Shown: one piece after another, positions 17,585-28,581 of the stretch
Layout: each line of letters begins with the position of its first letter
Numbering within the stretch: position 1 is the stretch's first letter
DNA from: Agrococcus baldri
Lineage (GTDB): Bacteria; Actinomycetota; Actinomycetes; Actinomycetales; Microbacteriaceae
Assembly (NCBI GenBank): GCA_900114805.1
Contig: FOZN01000002.1
Span: 1 to 64,000, forward strand
Length of the DNA: 64,000 nucleotides
Direction: 5' to 3'
Notes under the pieces: generated by a model
The model's input: the letters and a program-made list of their open reading frames with translations, nothing else
Database searches by the model: none
Told to the model about the DNA's origin: nothing
Position numbers and translations under genes: made by a program

Positions 17585-18178
17585 TCAGCCGAGCCGGCCG
17601 GCCGATTCCTGCAGGTAGCAGGAGCCGCAGAGCGACTCGTAGGTGACCGCCTCGCCGTCGATGGCGACCTGGTCGCCGTCGAAGACGAATCCGTCACCGA
17701 CCTTGCGTGCGTTGAACATCGCCTTGCGACCGCAGCGGCAGATGGTCTTCAGCTCCTCGAGCGAATGCGCCAGCTCGAGCAGTCGGGCGGAGCCGGGGAA
17801 GGCGCGGGTGAGGAAGTCGGTGCGGATGCCGTACGCGAGCACGGGCACGCCGCGCTCGACCGCGATGCGCAGCAGCTCCTCCACCTGCCCGGCCGTGAAG
17901 AACTGCGCCTCGTCGACCAGCAGGCACGCGACCGCCTCGTCGCTGCGCGCCGCCGCCTCCTCGAAGCGGTCGATCACCGACTCGTCGCGCGCGACCAGGA
18001 AGTCGGCGTGCCGGGTGACGCCCAGGCGGGACACGATGTCGTGCTCGCCCTTCGTGTCGGTGGCGGGCTTGGCGAGCAGCACCCGCTGGCCGCGCTCCTC
18101 GTAGTTGAACGCGGTCTGCAGCAAGCCGGTGGACTTGCCGGAGTTCATCGCGCCGTAGCGGAAGTAGAGCTTCGCCAC
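17585..18178 (-). CDS. tdk: Thymidine kinase
   Basis: 197-aa type II thymidine kinase for salvage of thymidine. P-loop GAMNSGKST (9-17), LLVDEAQFF with catalytic E90, lasso region, and structural zinc site C147/C149 and C184/C187 (CRCG; CGSC). GTG 18178 is 2 nt after the stop of the LuxR-like gene. Last gene of the mqo / luxR-like / tdk run; the 3' end faces tRNA-Pro. Confidence 0.95.
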   Translation of the reverse strand: MAKLYFRYGAMNSGKSTGLLQTAFNYEERGQRVLLAKPATDTKGEHDIVSRLGVTRHADFLVARDESVIDRFEEAAARSDEAVACLLVDEAQFFTAGQVEELLRIAVERGVPVLAYGIRTDFLTRAFPGSARLLELAHSLEELKTICRCGRKAMFNARKVGDGFVFDGDQVAIDGEAVTYESLCGSCYLQESAGRLG

Positions 18179-18180
18179 GA

Positions 18181-18804
18181 CTAGAGGATGCCGTCCTCTT
18201 CAGCGCGGAGGCTCAGCTCGATGCGCTTGCCCGCGGGTCGCTGGACCGCGGCGTACTTCGCGCGCACGCGGCGCAGGAAGGTCTTCGCCGTCTCGTAGCC
18301 GACGCCCATCTCTGCGGCGACCTGCACGGTCGTGAGGCCCTGCACGTAGTGCGCGAGCGCTCGCCGCTCGCCCGGCGACAGGCGCGGACGCCGGTGCGAG
18401 TCGTCGATGGCGACGCGATGGCCGCGACGACGCCCCCCGCGCACGGTCGCGAGCTGCTCGACGACGCCCGTCGCGGCGTCGGCCAGCGGCACGACGACCG
18501 CCCCTGCATCCTCGAGTGCCTGCCGCAGCTCGTCGTCGGCATCGGCGTGCACGACCACGACGGCGCCCGCAGCCGCAGCGGTGACGGCGTGGGCGAACAG
18601 CTGACGACCCGGCTCCTCCGCCAGCACGACGACGTCGCCGGGGAAGCCGGCGTCGACGACCAGGTCAGTGAAGCGCGGCGCGACGGCGGTCAGCCGCAGC
18701 CGCGGATCAGCCGTGACCGCCGCGCGCAGGGCGGTGCCGAGCACGCCGCTCGCGACGATGGAGACGATGCGGGGAGCCTCGGTCTCGACGGTGGTCACTG
18801 CCAT
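18181..18804 (-). CDS. LuxR-type HTH regulator with degenerate receiver-like domain
   Basis: 207 aa. Residues about 10-125 have the alternating beta/alpha pattern of a receiver (IVSIVASGVLGTALRAAV; DVVVLAEEP; GAVVVVHADADDE), but the phospho-acceptor Asp environment is not recognisable. Residues about 140-200 form a LuxR/GerE helix-turn-helix (LSPGERRALAHYVQGLTTVQVAAEMGVGYETAKTFLRRVRAKY). ATG 18804 has GAGGTGA just ahead. It lies 10 nt after mqo and 2 nt before tdk, so it belongs to their operon. Probably a phosphorylation-independent regulator; targets unknown. Confidence 0.8.
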   Translation of the reverse strand: MAVTTVETEAPRIVSIVASGVLGTALRAAVTADPRLRLTAVAPRFTDLVVDAGFPGDVVVLAEEPGRQLFAHAVTAAAAGAVVVVHADADDELRQALEDAGAVVVPLADAATGVVEQLATVRGGRRRGHRVAIDDSHRRPRLSPGERRALAHYVQGLTTVQVAAEMGVGYETAKTFLRRVRAKYAAVQRPAGKRIELSLRAEEDGIL

Positions 18805-18814
18805 GGTGGTCACC

Positions 18815-20332
18815 TCACACGGTCGAGCGAGCTGCGCCGGCGGCGAGCTCGGGCGCCGGCGCCTCCGCCAGGCGCAGCGTGCGCGCAGTGCGCGCGAGCA
18901 CCTCGCGCGCCGCCTCGGGGTCGTCATTGAGCTTGGTGCCATAGCTCGGGATCAGCTCGGTGAGCGTCGCCTTCCACGCGGGCATGCGCTCCGGGAAGCA
19001 GCGCTCGAAGATCGTCAGCATGATGTGCACGGCGGTCGAGGCGCCCGGCGACGCGCCGAGCAGTCCCGCGATCGTGCCGTCGGCGCCGGTGACCACCTCG
19101 GTGCCGAACTGCAGCACCCCGCCCTTGTCAGGGTCGCGCTTCATCACCTGCACGCGCTGGCCGGCGGTGATGAGGCGCCAGTCCTCGTCCTTCGCGTCGG
19201 GCATGAACTCGCGCAGGGCGTCGAGACGCTGCTTGCGGGAGGCGAACACCTCACCCATCAGGTAGCCGACGAGATCGAAGTTCGCGAGCCCCGCGCGGAT
19301 CATCGGCCAGAGGTTGTGCCCCTTGATCGTCTCGAACATGTCGGTGTAGCTGCCGGTCTTCAGGTACTTCGGGCTCCAGCCCGCGTACGGGCCGAACAGC
19401 AGGCTCGCCTCGCCGTCGACCACGCGCGTGTCGAGGTGCGGCACCGACATCGGCGGGGCGCCGACGCTGGCCTTGCCGTACACCTTCGCGGTGTGGCGGG
19501 CGACGATCTCCGGGTTGTCGGTGCGCAGGAAGGCACCCGTGATGGGGAAGCCCCCGAAGCCCTTGGCCTCCGGGATGCCCGACTGCTGCAGCAGCTTGAG
19601 CGCGCCGCCGCCCGCGCCGACGAAGACGAAGCGCGCGTGCACCTCGTTGACGTTCTGGCCGACCTCGCTGCGCACCTTCAGCCGCCACTCGCCGTCCGAG
19701 CGGCGCTTGAGGCCGGTGACGGTGACGTTGGTGTGCACGCGCGCGCCGCCCTCCTCCAGCTTTCCGATCAGCATCCGCGTCAGTGCGCCGAAGTCGACGT
19801 CGGTGCCGTCGGTCGAGCGGGTCGCGGCGATCGGCTGCGACTTCTTGCGCCCGGGGATGAGCGTCGGCGCCCACTCGCGGATCACCTCGGCGTCCTCGGA
19901 GTACTCGATGCCGGCGAACAGCGGCTCTTCCTTCAGCAGCTCCCAGCGGCGACGCAGGTAGTCGACGTTGTCCTCGCCCCAGACGAAGGTCATGTGCGGG
20001 GTGGGCGAGATGAAGCCCTTCGGGTCCGGCAGTGTGCCGTCCTCGACGAACGACGACCACAGCTGGCGCGAGAGCTGGAACTGCTCGTTGATGGTGACGG
20101 CCTTGTCGGTCGTCATCGAACCGTCCGTGCCCTCCGGCATGTAGTTGAGCTCGCACAGCGCGGCGTGGCCGGTGCCGGCGTTGTTCCAGGGATTGGAGGA
20201 CTCCATCCCGACCTCTGGCAGCCGCTCGAACACCTCGATCGACCACGACGGCTCGAGGCGGTGCAGGAGGGCTCCGAGCGTGGCGCTCATGATCCCTCCG
20301 CCGATCAGGGCGACATCGATGGACTTGCTCAC
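18815..20332 (-). CDS. mqo: Malate:quinone oxidoreductase
   Basis: 505-aa FAD-dependent peripheral membrane enzyme that oxidises malate to oxaloacetate and feeds the quinone pool. N-terminal FAD site VALIGGGIMSATLGALL, then FERLPEVGMESSNPWNNAGTGHAALCELNY, a highly conserved MQO block, and C-terminal GASPGASTAVHIML. GTG 20332 starts at the family N-terminus. First gene of the operon with the LuxR-like regulator and tdk; divergent from the small protein at 20455. Confidence 0.97.
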   Translation of the reverse strand: MSKSIDVALIGGGIMSATLGALLHRLEPSWSIEVFERLPEVGMESSNPWNNAGTGHAALCELNYMPEGTDGSMTTDKAVTINEQFQLSRQLWSSFVEDGTLPDPKGFISPTPHMTFVWGEDNVDYLRRRWELLKEEPLFAGIEYSEDAEVIREWAPTLIPGRKKSQPIAATRSTDGTDVDFGALTRMLIGKLEEGGARVHTNVTVTGLKRRSDGEWRLKVRSEVGQNVNEVHARFVFVGAGGGALKLLQQSGIPEAKGFGGFPITGAFLRTDNPEIVARHTAKVYGKASVGAPPMSVPHLDTRVVDGEASLLFGPYAGWSPKYLKTGSYTDMFETIKGHNLWPMIRAGLANFDLVGYLMGEVFASRKQRLDALREFMPDAKDEDWRLITAGQRVQVMKRDPDKGGVLQFGTEVVTGADGTIAGLLGASPGASTAVHIMLTIFERCFPERMPAWKATLTELIPSYGTKLNDDPEAAREVLARTARTLRLAEAPAPELAAGAARSTV

Positions 20333-20454
20333 GCGTCCGATTCTAGAACAACCCTCGACAACCGGGGTCCGGGGTACACAGGAGGGTTCCCGCGGGCAGG
20401 CCTACCATTGGCGCGTCGACACCGAACGGTCGGCAGTGGCGAGAGGAGCCGGAG

Positions 20455-20763
20455 ATGGGAATCCTGGACGACGCGAAGGACAAGCTCGGCGACGCCGCCG
20501 GCTGGGTCAAGGACCGTGCGGAGCAGATCGGTGACCAGGCGCAGGACGCCGGGCAGACGATCGGCGGCAAGGCCGCGGACGCGAAGCACTGGGTCGAGTC
20601 GCGCGTCGGTGGCTCCGATGCGGGCAACCCGACGCCCGAGGCGCGCAGCGGCGGCGGGGGGGAGTTCGCGACCGACTGGGTGGATGTCTCCACCGACGAC
20701 AGCGCGGATGCGCCGCAGGCGGACGCCGTCGAGCCCGGTGCAGAGGGCGACCGCAACGCCTGA
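20455..20763 (+). CDS. Small hydrophilic helical protein
   Basis: 102 aa with no Cys and no membrane segment. The first 50 residues repeat an 11-residue-like helical pattern (DDAKDKLGDAAGWVKDRAEQIGDQAQDAGQ), reminiscent of LEA/CsbD-type stress proteins; the second half is acidic and Gly/Asp-rich. GAGAGGAG ahead of ATG 20455 supports translation. Single gene between mqo and the asd terminators. A stress-linked role is only suggested by composition. Confidence 0.72.
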   Translation: MGILDDAKDKLGDAAGWVKDRAEQIGDQAQDAGQTIGGKAADAKHWVESRVGGSDAGNPTPEARSGGGGEFATDWVDVSTDDSADAPQADAVEPGAEGDRNA

Positions 20764-20775
20764 CCCGAAGGGCAG

Positions 20776-20798
20776 CCCCGGCCCGGCACGGGCCGGGG
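20776..20798. terminator. GC hairpin after the small protein gene
   Basis: CCCCGGCCC (20776-20784) and GGGCCGGGG (20790-20798) are perfect complements around a GGCAC loop, 12 nt after the stop. Lies between convergent genes, so it may act from either side. Confidence 0.65.
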
Positions 20799-20810
20799 AG
20801 CGCACGTCGC

Positions 20811-20836
20811 AGCGGAGACCCGAAAGGGTCTCCGCT
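20811..20836. terminator. Second hairpin, GAAA tetraloop, ahead of asd 3' end
   Basis: AGCGGAGACCC (20811-20821) and GGGTCTCCGCT (20826-20836) pair perfectly across a GAAA tetraloop. It sits 14 bp from the asd stop, so it is probably the asd terminator, back to back with the hairpin at 20776. Confidence 0.75.
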
Positions 20837-20850
20837 CACAGCTCCAGCGC

Positions 20851-23198
<2,348 letters not shown>

Positions 23199-23265
23199 AC
23201 CGCTCCTCTGCACCCCTGGACCCACCAAGTCTAGGCGTCGGCGGGTGCCGCATCCGCCCCCGTCG

Positions 23266-23865
23266 TCAGCGCTCGACCGCGCGACGCCCCTCGAACGCGC
23301 GGCCGAGCGTCATCTCGTCGGCGAACTCGAGGTCGCCGCCGACGGGCAGCCCGCTCGCCAGGCGCGACACCTTCACGCCCAGCGGCAGCAGCGATCGGAT
23401 GAGGTAGGTCGCGGTGGCCTCGCCCTCGACGTTCGGGTCGGTGGCGATGATCACCTCCTCCACCGCGGCGTCCTGCAGCCGGGTCATGAGCGACGCCACC
23501 CGCAGCTGGTCGGGGCCGATGCCCTGCATGGGGTTCAGCGCCCCGCCGAGCACGTGGTAGAGCCCGCGGTACTCGCGGGTGCGCTCGATCGCGACGACGT
23601 CCTTCGCCTCCTCGACCACACAGATCGTCGTGGGCACGCGGCGCGGATCGCGGCAGATGGCGCAGCGCTCCTGCTCGCCGACGTTGCCGCAGATCACGCA
23701 GAAGCGCACCCGCTCGCGCACGGTGTGCAGGATGGTCGCCAGCCGGTCGACGTCGAAGGTCTCGGTCTGGATGATGTGGAACGCGATGCGCTGGGCCGAC
23801 TTCGGACCCACGCCCGGCAGCCTGCCGAGCTCGTCGATCAGGTCCTGCACGATGCCGTCGTACAT
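23266..23865 (-). CDS. recR: Recombination mediator RecR
   Basis: 199 aa. Helix-hairpin-helix ([22 protein letters not shown]), zinc finger C56/C59/C68/C71, and a TOPRIM domain ([15 protein letters not shown] ... [15 protein letters not shown]). Helps load RecA with RecO/RecF at gaps. Starts 1 nt after the dnaX stop, the conserved dnaX-recR pairing (no YbaB gene between). Confidence 0.96.
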   Translation of the reverse strand: MYDGIVQDLIDELGRLPGVGPKSAQRIAFHIIQTETFDVDRLATILHTVRERVRFCVICGNVGEQERCAICRDPRRVPTTICVVEEAKDVVAIERTREYRGLYHVLGGALNPMQGIGPDQLRVASLMTRLQDAAVEEVIIATDPNVEGEATATYLIRSLLPLGVKVSRLASGLPVGGDLEFADEMTLGRAFEGRRAVER

Positions 23866-23866
23866 G

Positions 23867-26311
23867 TCAGCGCTCCCCTCGCACCCGCGGGCGCTCCTCG
23901 ATCAGCTCGGCACCGAGCTCTTCGCGCACGACCGCCTCGCCGTAGCGGGCGGCCTGCGATGCCGACAGCGCCGGCTCCGGTGCCGGAGCGGACTGCGCCA
24001 GCTCGTCGAGCGACGGGCCGCTGGGCGCCGGGCGCGGGGCCGCAGCGGCGGGCGCCGACACGGGCAGCGCGGGCGCCTCTGGTGCGGAGACGAACGACAG
24101 CGGGTCTGGCTCGGGCTCATCCGGCAGTGGCTGCTCGGGCAGATCCTCCGGCGGCGCCTCGGCGTCGCTCGGGATGGCGGCCACCGCCCAGCCGGTGACC
24201 GCGGCGGCGACCGCGGGAGACGCCTCGCGACCGCCCGACACGGGTGCGGATGCGCTGCGAGAGCCGGGCGCGCCGGACGGCGCAGGTGCCGACGCGCTGC
24301 GAGAGGCAGGTGCGCCGGACGCGCCGGGTGACACGGCCACGCCCGAGACCGGGGCGGACGCCGCCGCCGTCGCGGCAGCCGGTGCGGCAACTGAGGGTGC
24401 TGATGCTGAGGCGGCTCGGTGCACGTCGTCGCCGGCCGCCGACGGCTGCTCGGTCGTGGAGCCGCTGGCCCGCTGACCCTGGCGGATGCGAGGGATGTAC
24501 TTGACCTCGATGCCGAGCAGCGACGTGATGGCGGTGCGCAGCAGGTCGGCGACACTGGGCTTGCCGCCGTGCCCTTCTCGGAAGCGCTGCACGTCGGCAT
24601 CCGACTGGAAGCCGAGCACCAGCACGTCGCCGTCCCGCAGCTCGATCGGCGTGGTGTTGGACACGAGCATCCACGCTGCGCGGTGCTGATCGGCGAGCTG
24701 CTGCAGCACCTCGTCCCACGAGTCGCGCAGCTGCTGGAACGTGATCGGCGCAGCCGGGGCCGCGACCACCGGCGCAGCCGCGGGGGCCGCTGCGGACGGC
24801 GCGTCCGCGGCGGCCGCTGCGCGTGGCACAGCTGCGGACGGCGCGGCAGCGGTGGCAGCTGCGGACGGTGCAGCAGCGGTGGACCCCACCGGGACGGGTG
24901 GACCCGCCGGATCGGGTCCGCCGATCTCGATCGGGTCCTCGGTCGCAGCGGCCGGCGCTGCTTCGGCGGGTCCGTCCCCCACCGACTCGGCTGCCGCCGC
25001 GCGGGTGGACCCCGTTCCGGATCGCGGACCCGAGATCTCGGGTCGACCTGCCGATCCGGGGTCCGCCGAAGCGGAGCCGACAGGGGCAGGCGTCGCACTC
25101 GATGCGGCAGCGGGTGCGGGCGCGGCGGTCGGCGTGGCAGCGGGTGCCGGAGCAGCGCCGTCGAGGCGCTGCTCCAGCCGCTCGACCCGCGCGAGCGTGC
25201 CGACCTCCGGCTCGCCGGTCTCCGGCACGAGCAGGCGCGCGGCCATCAGCTCGAGGTGCAGGCGCGGGCTCGTGGCGCCGGCCATGTCGGTGAGCGACTT
25301 CGCGACGATGTCGGCCGCGCGCGAGAGCTCGGCCGCGCCGAAGCCGCCCGCCTGCTCGACGAGCGTGCGCAGCTCTTCCTCCGGCACGCCGTGCAGGATG
25401 GCCGCCGGATCGGCGGCCGCGTGCGCCACGATCAGGTCGCGCAGCCGCTCGAGCAGGTCCTCCACGAAGCGGCGCGGATCCTGACCCGACTGCACGACGC
25501 GGTCGATGGACGCGAACAGCTTGGACGCATCCGTCGCCGACAGCGCACCGACGATCTCGTCGAGCAGCTCGCCGTGCGTGAAGCCGAGCAGCGCGACCGC
25601 GCTCTCGTACGTCACGCGCGCCTCGGAGCCGGCGATCAGCTGGTCGAGCAGGCTGAGCGTGTCGCGCGCCGAGCCACCGCCGGCGCGCACGACGAGCGGC
25701 AGCACGCCGGGGTCGACCTCGACGCCCTCCTGCGCGCACAGCTGCTGCACGTACTCGAGCATCGGCGCGGGGGCGATGAGGCGGAAGGGGTAGTGGTGGG
25801 TGCGCGAGCGGATCGTGCCGATCACCTTGTCGGGCTCGGTGGTGGCGAAGATGAATTTGATGTGCTCCGGCGGCTCCTCGACGATCTTCAGCAGCGCGTT
25901 GAAGCCGCCGCTGGTGACCATGTGGGCCTCGTCGATGATGAACACCTTGTAGCGGTCGCGGCTGGGCGCGAAGGTGGCACGCTCGCGCAGGTCGCGCGCG
26001 TCGTCGACGCCGCCGTGGCTGGCCGCGTCGATCTCGACCACGTCGAGCGAGCCGCCGCCGTCGCGGCCGAGCTCGATGCACGAGTCGCAGACGCCGCACG
26101 GGTCGGGCGTCGGCCCCTCGGCGCAGTTGAGGCAGCGCGCGAGGATGCGGGCGCTCGTCGTCTTGCCGCAGCCGCGGGGACCGGAGAAGAGGTAGGCGTG
26201 ATTGACGCGGTCGGCGCGCAGCGCCGTGCGCAGCGGATCGGTGACGTGCGCCTGCCCGATGAGCTCGGCGAACGACTCCGGCCGATAGCGGCGGTAGAGG
26301 GCGGCGACCAT
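23867..26311 (-). CDS. dnaX: DNA polymerase III subunits gamma/tau
   Basis: 814 aa. AAA+ clamp-loader ATPase with GPRGCGKT (44-51), the zinc-binding Cys set (C60, C72, C75, C78), IDEAHMV and the sensor region [12 protein letters not shown]. After residue about 370 there is a very long Ala/Pro-rich low-complexity linker around the tau domain ([20 protein letters not shown], about 520-620), then more Ala/Pro/Ser-rich sequence with short near-repeats and an acidic end. The linkers are unusually long. ATG 26311 begins at the family N-terminus; the SRP RNA gene lies about 130 nt upstream on the same strand. Confidence 0.96.
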   Translation of the reverse strand: MVAALYRRYRPESFAELIGQAHVTDPLRTALRADRVNHAYLFSGPRGCGKTTSARILARCLNCAEGPTPDPCGVCDSCIELGRDGGGSLDVVEIDAASHGGVDDARDLRERATFAPSRDRYKVFIIDEAHMVTSGGFNALLKIVEEPPEHIKFIFATTEPDKVIGTIRSRTHHYPFRLIAPAPMLEYVQQLCAQEGVEVDPGVLPLVVRAGGGSARDTLSLLDQLIAGSEARVTYESAVALLGFTHGELLDEIVGALSATDASKLFASIDRVVQSGQDPRRFVEDLLERLRDLIVAHAAADPAAILHGVPEEELRTLVEQAGGFGAAELSRAADIVAKSLTDMAGATSPRLHLELMAARLLVPETGEPEVGTLARVERLEQRLDGAAPAPAATPTAAPAPAAASSATPAPVGSASADPGSAGRPEISGPRSGTGSTRAAAAESVGDGPAEAAPAAATEDPIEIGGPDPAGPPVPVGSTAAAPSAAATAAAPSAAVPRAAAAADAPSAAAPAAAPVVAAPAAPITFQQLRDSWDEVLQQLADQHRAAWMLVSNTTPIELRDGDVLVLGFQSDADVQRFREGHGGKPSVADLLRTAITSLLGIEVKYIPRIRQGQRASGSTTEQPSAAGDDVHRAASASAPSVAAPAAATAAASAPVSGVAVSPGASGAPASRSASAPAPSGAPGSRSASAPVSGGREASPAVAAAVTGWAVAAIPSDAEAPPEDLPEQPLPDEPEPDPLSFVSAPEAPALPVSAPAAAAPRPAPSGPSLDELAQSAPAPEPALSASQAARYGEAVVREELGAELIEERPRVRGER

Positions 26312-26444
26312 GGCATCCAGGCTACTTGCCGCCGGTGACGTGCGCCGACGACTCCACAGGCGGCGGATGCGGTGGCCCGCGTCGAGCGCGCGGCACCAGC
26401 GGGTGCGCCGCGAGCGTGGCCGCGCGGAGCGGCCCCGAAGACGC

Positions 26445-26540
26445 GAGGGACTCCCCGCGCACCCGCCAGAGCCCGGTTGCCCTTGCTTCGTCTCCGACCT
26501 GGGGGAGTTGGCCTGGATGGCGCCACGCGGGGAGCCGCAT
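26445..26540 (-). ncRNA. ffs: Signal recognition particle RNA (small bacterial 4.5S type)
   Basis: On the minus strand the outer arms CTCCCCGCG (26534-26526) and CGCGGGGAG (26459-26451) pair perfectly, and CGCCA/TGGCG continues the stem. The apex reads CCCCC-AGG-TCG-GAGA-CGA-AGCA-AGGG: a GNRA tetraloop closed by TCG/CGA, with the conserved AGG / AGCA symmetric loop that binds Ffh. This is the SRP domain IV signature. The location just upstream of dnaX is typical of actinobacteria. Ends are estimated to within a few bases. Confidence 0.88.
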
Positions 26541-26584
26541 CCATCCTACCGAACGTCGCGGCGGGTGCGAAGCCGAGCGGGCTG

Positions 26585-26590
26585 TACCGT
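26585..26590 (+). promoter_or_regulatory. -10 box of a probable leaderless promoter (DUF2231-cyt b5 gene)
   Basis: TACCGT fits TANNNT and lies 6 nt before ATG 26597, with no ribosome site between. The transcript would begin at or near the ATG. Confidence 0.45.
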
Positions 26591-26596
26591 TGCGTC

Positions 26597-27376
26597 ATGC
26601 ATCCGCTCGGCGGCTCGGACAGCCCCTTCGATCTCGCGTTCGGCCTGCCGCTGCACCCCCTCGCGGTGCATGTGCCGGTGGTGCTGCTGCCGCTCGGCGC
26701 GATCGGCGTGCTGCTGGTGCTGCTCGTGCCGCGCTGGCGCGCCTCGCTCGCCTGGCCGGTGATCGCTGTGCTCGGCATCGCGACGGCTGGTGCGCTGGTC
26801 GCGAAGCTCTCGGGCGAGGCGCTCGCCGACCGCGTCGGCGACCCGGGCCAGCACGAGCAGCTCGGCAACTGGCTGCTCGCGACCGCGGCGGCGCTGTGCC
26901 TGGCGACGCTCGCCTGGTGGCTGTGGCAGCGCGAGCAGACGCGGGACCGTCGGCGGACGGGTGTCGTGGGGCTGATCCTCGGCACCGTGCTCGCGGCCGC
27001 GGCACTCGGCGCGATCATCATCGCCGTGCTCACCGGTCACACCGGCGCGACAGCGGCCTGGGGCGACCGGCCGGGCATCGCGACGCTGCCACCGGTGGCA
27101 CCGGCAGCACCCTCGGCCCCTGCCGACACGGGAGCCGGCGGCATCGGCATCGCCGAGGTCGCGCAGCACGACGACTCCGCCTCCTGCTGGGTGGCGATCG
27201 AGGGCACGGTGTACGACGTCACCGCGTGGATCCCGCTGCACCCCGGCGGCCCCGAGCGCATCCTCGCCGTCTGCGGCACCGATGCCACGGCCGACTTCAT
27301 GGGCGAGCACGAGGGCGACTCGCTGCCGACCGAGCAGCTCAGCCAGTTCGCGATCGGCGCCCTCGCCGAGCGCTGA
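26597..27376 (+). CDS. DUF2231-like membrane protein fused to cytochrome b5-like heme domain
   Basis: 259 aa. Residues 15-150 hold four membrane helices in the DUF2231 pattern (FGLPLHPLAVHVPVVLLPLGAIGVLL), with conserved-looking His in the membrane part. A Pro/Ala linker (about 160-185) leads to a cytochrome b5-like domain: CWVAIEGTVYDVTAWIPLHPGG with heme ligand candidate H215 and second candidate H238 (GEHEGD). The C-terminal domain follows an odd number of visible membrane turns and is best predicted outside. Looks like a small heme-based electron-transfer membrane protein; partner unknown. Convergent with ackA, 17 bp apart. Confidence 0.82.
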   Translation: MHPLGGSDSPFDLAFGLPLHPLAVHVPVVLLPLGAIGVLLVLLVPRWRASLAWPVIAVLGIATAGALVAKLSGEALADRVGDPGQHEQLGNWLLATAAALCLATLAWWLWQREQTRDRRRTGVVGLILGTVLAAAALGAIIIAVLTGHTGATAAWGDRPGIATLPPVAPAAPSAPADTGAGGIGIAEVAQHDDSASCWVAIEGTVYDVTAWIPLHPGGPERILAVCGTDATADFMGEHEGDSLPTEQLSQFAIGALAER

Positions 27377-27393
27377 CCGAGCGCGAGCGCGGC

Positions 27394-28581
27394 TCAGCCG
27401 ACCAGTGCGGCCACCTGCCGGGCGATCTCGAGCTCCTCGTTCGTCGGCACCACCCACACCTCGATGGCCGAGCCGTCGGCCGAGATGCGGCGCTCGCCGC
27501 GGCCGGCGTTCCGCTCCGCATCGAGCACGATGCCGAGCCCCTCGAGTCCCGCGAGCGCCGCGGCGCGCACCGGCGCCGAGTTCTCGCCGATGCCCGCCGT
27601 GAAGGCGATCGCGTCCGTGCGGCCCAGGTGTGCCAGGTACGCGCCCACCGTGCCGCGCAGCCGGTGCGCCACGACGTCCAGTGCCTCGACCGCCCGCTCG
27701 ATCCCCGCATCCGCCGCCTGCTGCACGTCGCGCATGTCGCCCGTGCCGGTCATGCCCAGCAGCCCGGAGCGCTTGTTGAGCAGCGTGTCGATCTCGTCGA
27801 TCGACATGCCCGCGACGCGGTGCAGGTGGAAGATCACACCCGGGTCGATGTCGCCCGAGCGCGTGCCCATCACGAGCCCTGCGAGCGGCGTCATGCCCAT
27901 CGAGGTCTCGACGCTGCGCCCACCGCGCACGGCGGTGGCCGACGCGCCGTTGCCGAGGTGCAGCACGATCGAGTTGACATCCTCGAGCGGCCTGCCGAGC
28001 AGCTCGGCCATGCGGCGAGAGACGAACTGGTGGCTGGTGCCGTGGAAGCCGTACTTGCGCACCCGGTGCTCCGCGGCCACCTGCGACTCGATCGCGTAGC
28101 GATGCGCTGCCGGCGGGATGGTCAGGTGGAAGGCGGTGTCGAACACCGCCACGTGGGGGTAACCGGCGAAGGTCGCGCGCGCCGAGCGGATGCCCTGCAG
28201 GTTCGCCGGGTTGTGGAGCGGCGCGAGCGGCGCGAGGTCGTCGATCTGCTGCGCGACGTCGTCGTCGATGCGCACGGCGGTGTCGAAGCGCGCGCCGCCC
28301 TGCACGACCCGGTGCCCGATGCCGAGCAGGTTGGCGGCGCCGAGGTCGGGCCCGTGCCGGTCGAACTGCTGCAGCACCCAGCCGAAGGCGTGCTCGTGGT
28401 CGGCGATCATCCGGCGCTCGGTGACGTCGTCCCGGCCCGACACCTCGTGCGTGGCGATGCCGGTCGTCTCGCCGATGCGCTCGATCAGGCCGCTCGCGAG
28501 CGCCTCCCCCGACTCCACCTCGACAAGCTGGTACTTCAGGCTCGACGAGCCGGCGTTGATGACGAAGACGGATGCGGTCAT
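27394..28581 (-). CDS. ackA: Acetate kinase
   Basis: 395 aa; interconverts acetyl phosphate and acetate with ADP/ATP. VFVINAGSSSLKYQL at the N-terminus, GHRVVQGG, FHGTSHQFVSRRM, LHLGNGASATAVRGG and TAGIGENS are all conserved family signatures. ATG 28581 overlaps the pta stop by 4 nt, giving a coupled pta-ackA operon. Confidence 0.97.
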   Translation of the reverse strand: MTASVFVINAGSSSLKYQLVEVESGEALASGLIERIGETTGIATHEVSGRDDVTERRMIADHEHAFGWVLQQFDRHGPDLGAANLLGIGHRVVQGGARFDTAVRIDDDVAQQIDDLAPLAPLHNPANLQGIRSARATFAGYPHVAVFDTAFHLTIPPAAHRYAIESQVAAEHRVRKYGFHGTSHQFVSRRMAELLGRPLEDVNSIVLHLGNGASATAVRGGRSVETSMGMTPLAGLVMGTRSGDIDPGVIFHLHRVAGMSIDEIDTLLNKRSGLLGMTGTGDMRDVQQAADAGIERAVEALDVVAHRLRGTVGAYLAHLGRTDAIAFTAGIGENSAPVRAAALAGLEGLGIVLDAERNAGRGERRISADGSAIEVWVVPTNEELEIARQVAALVG

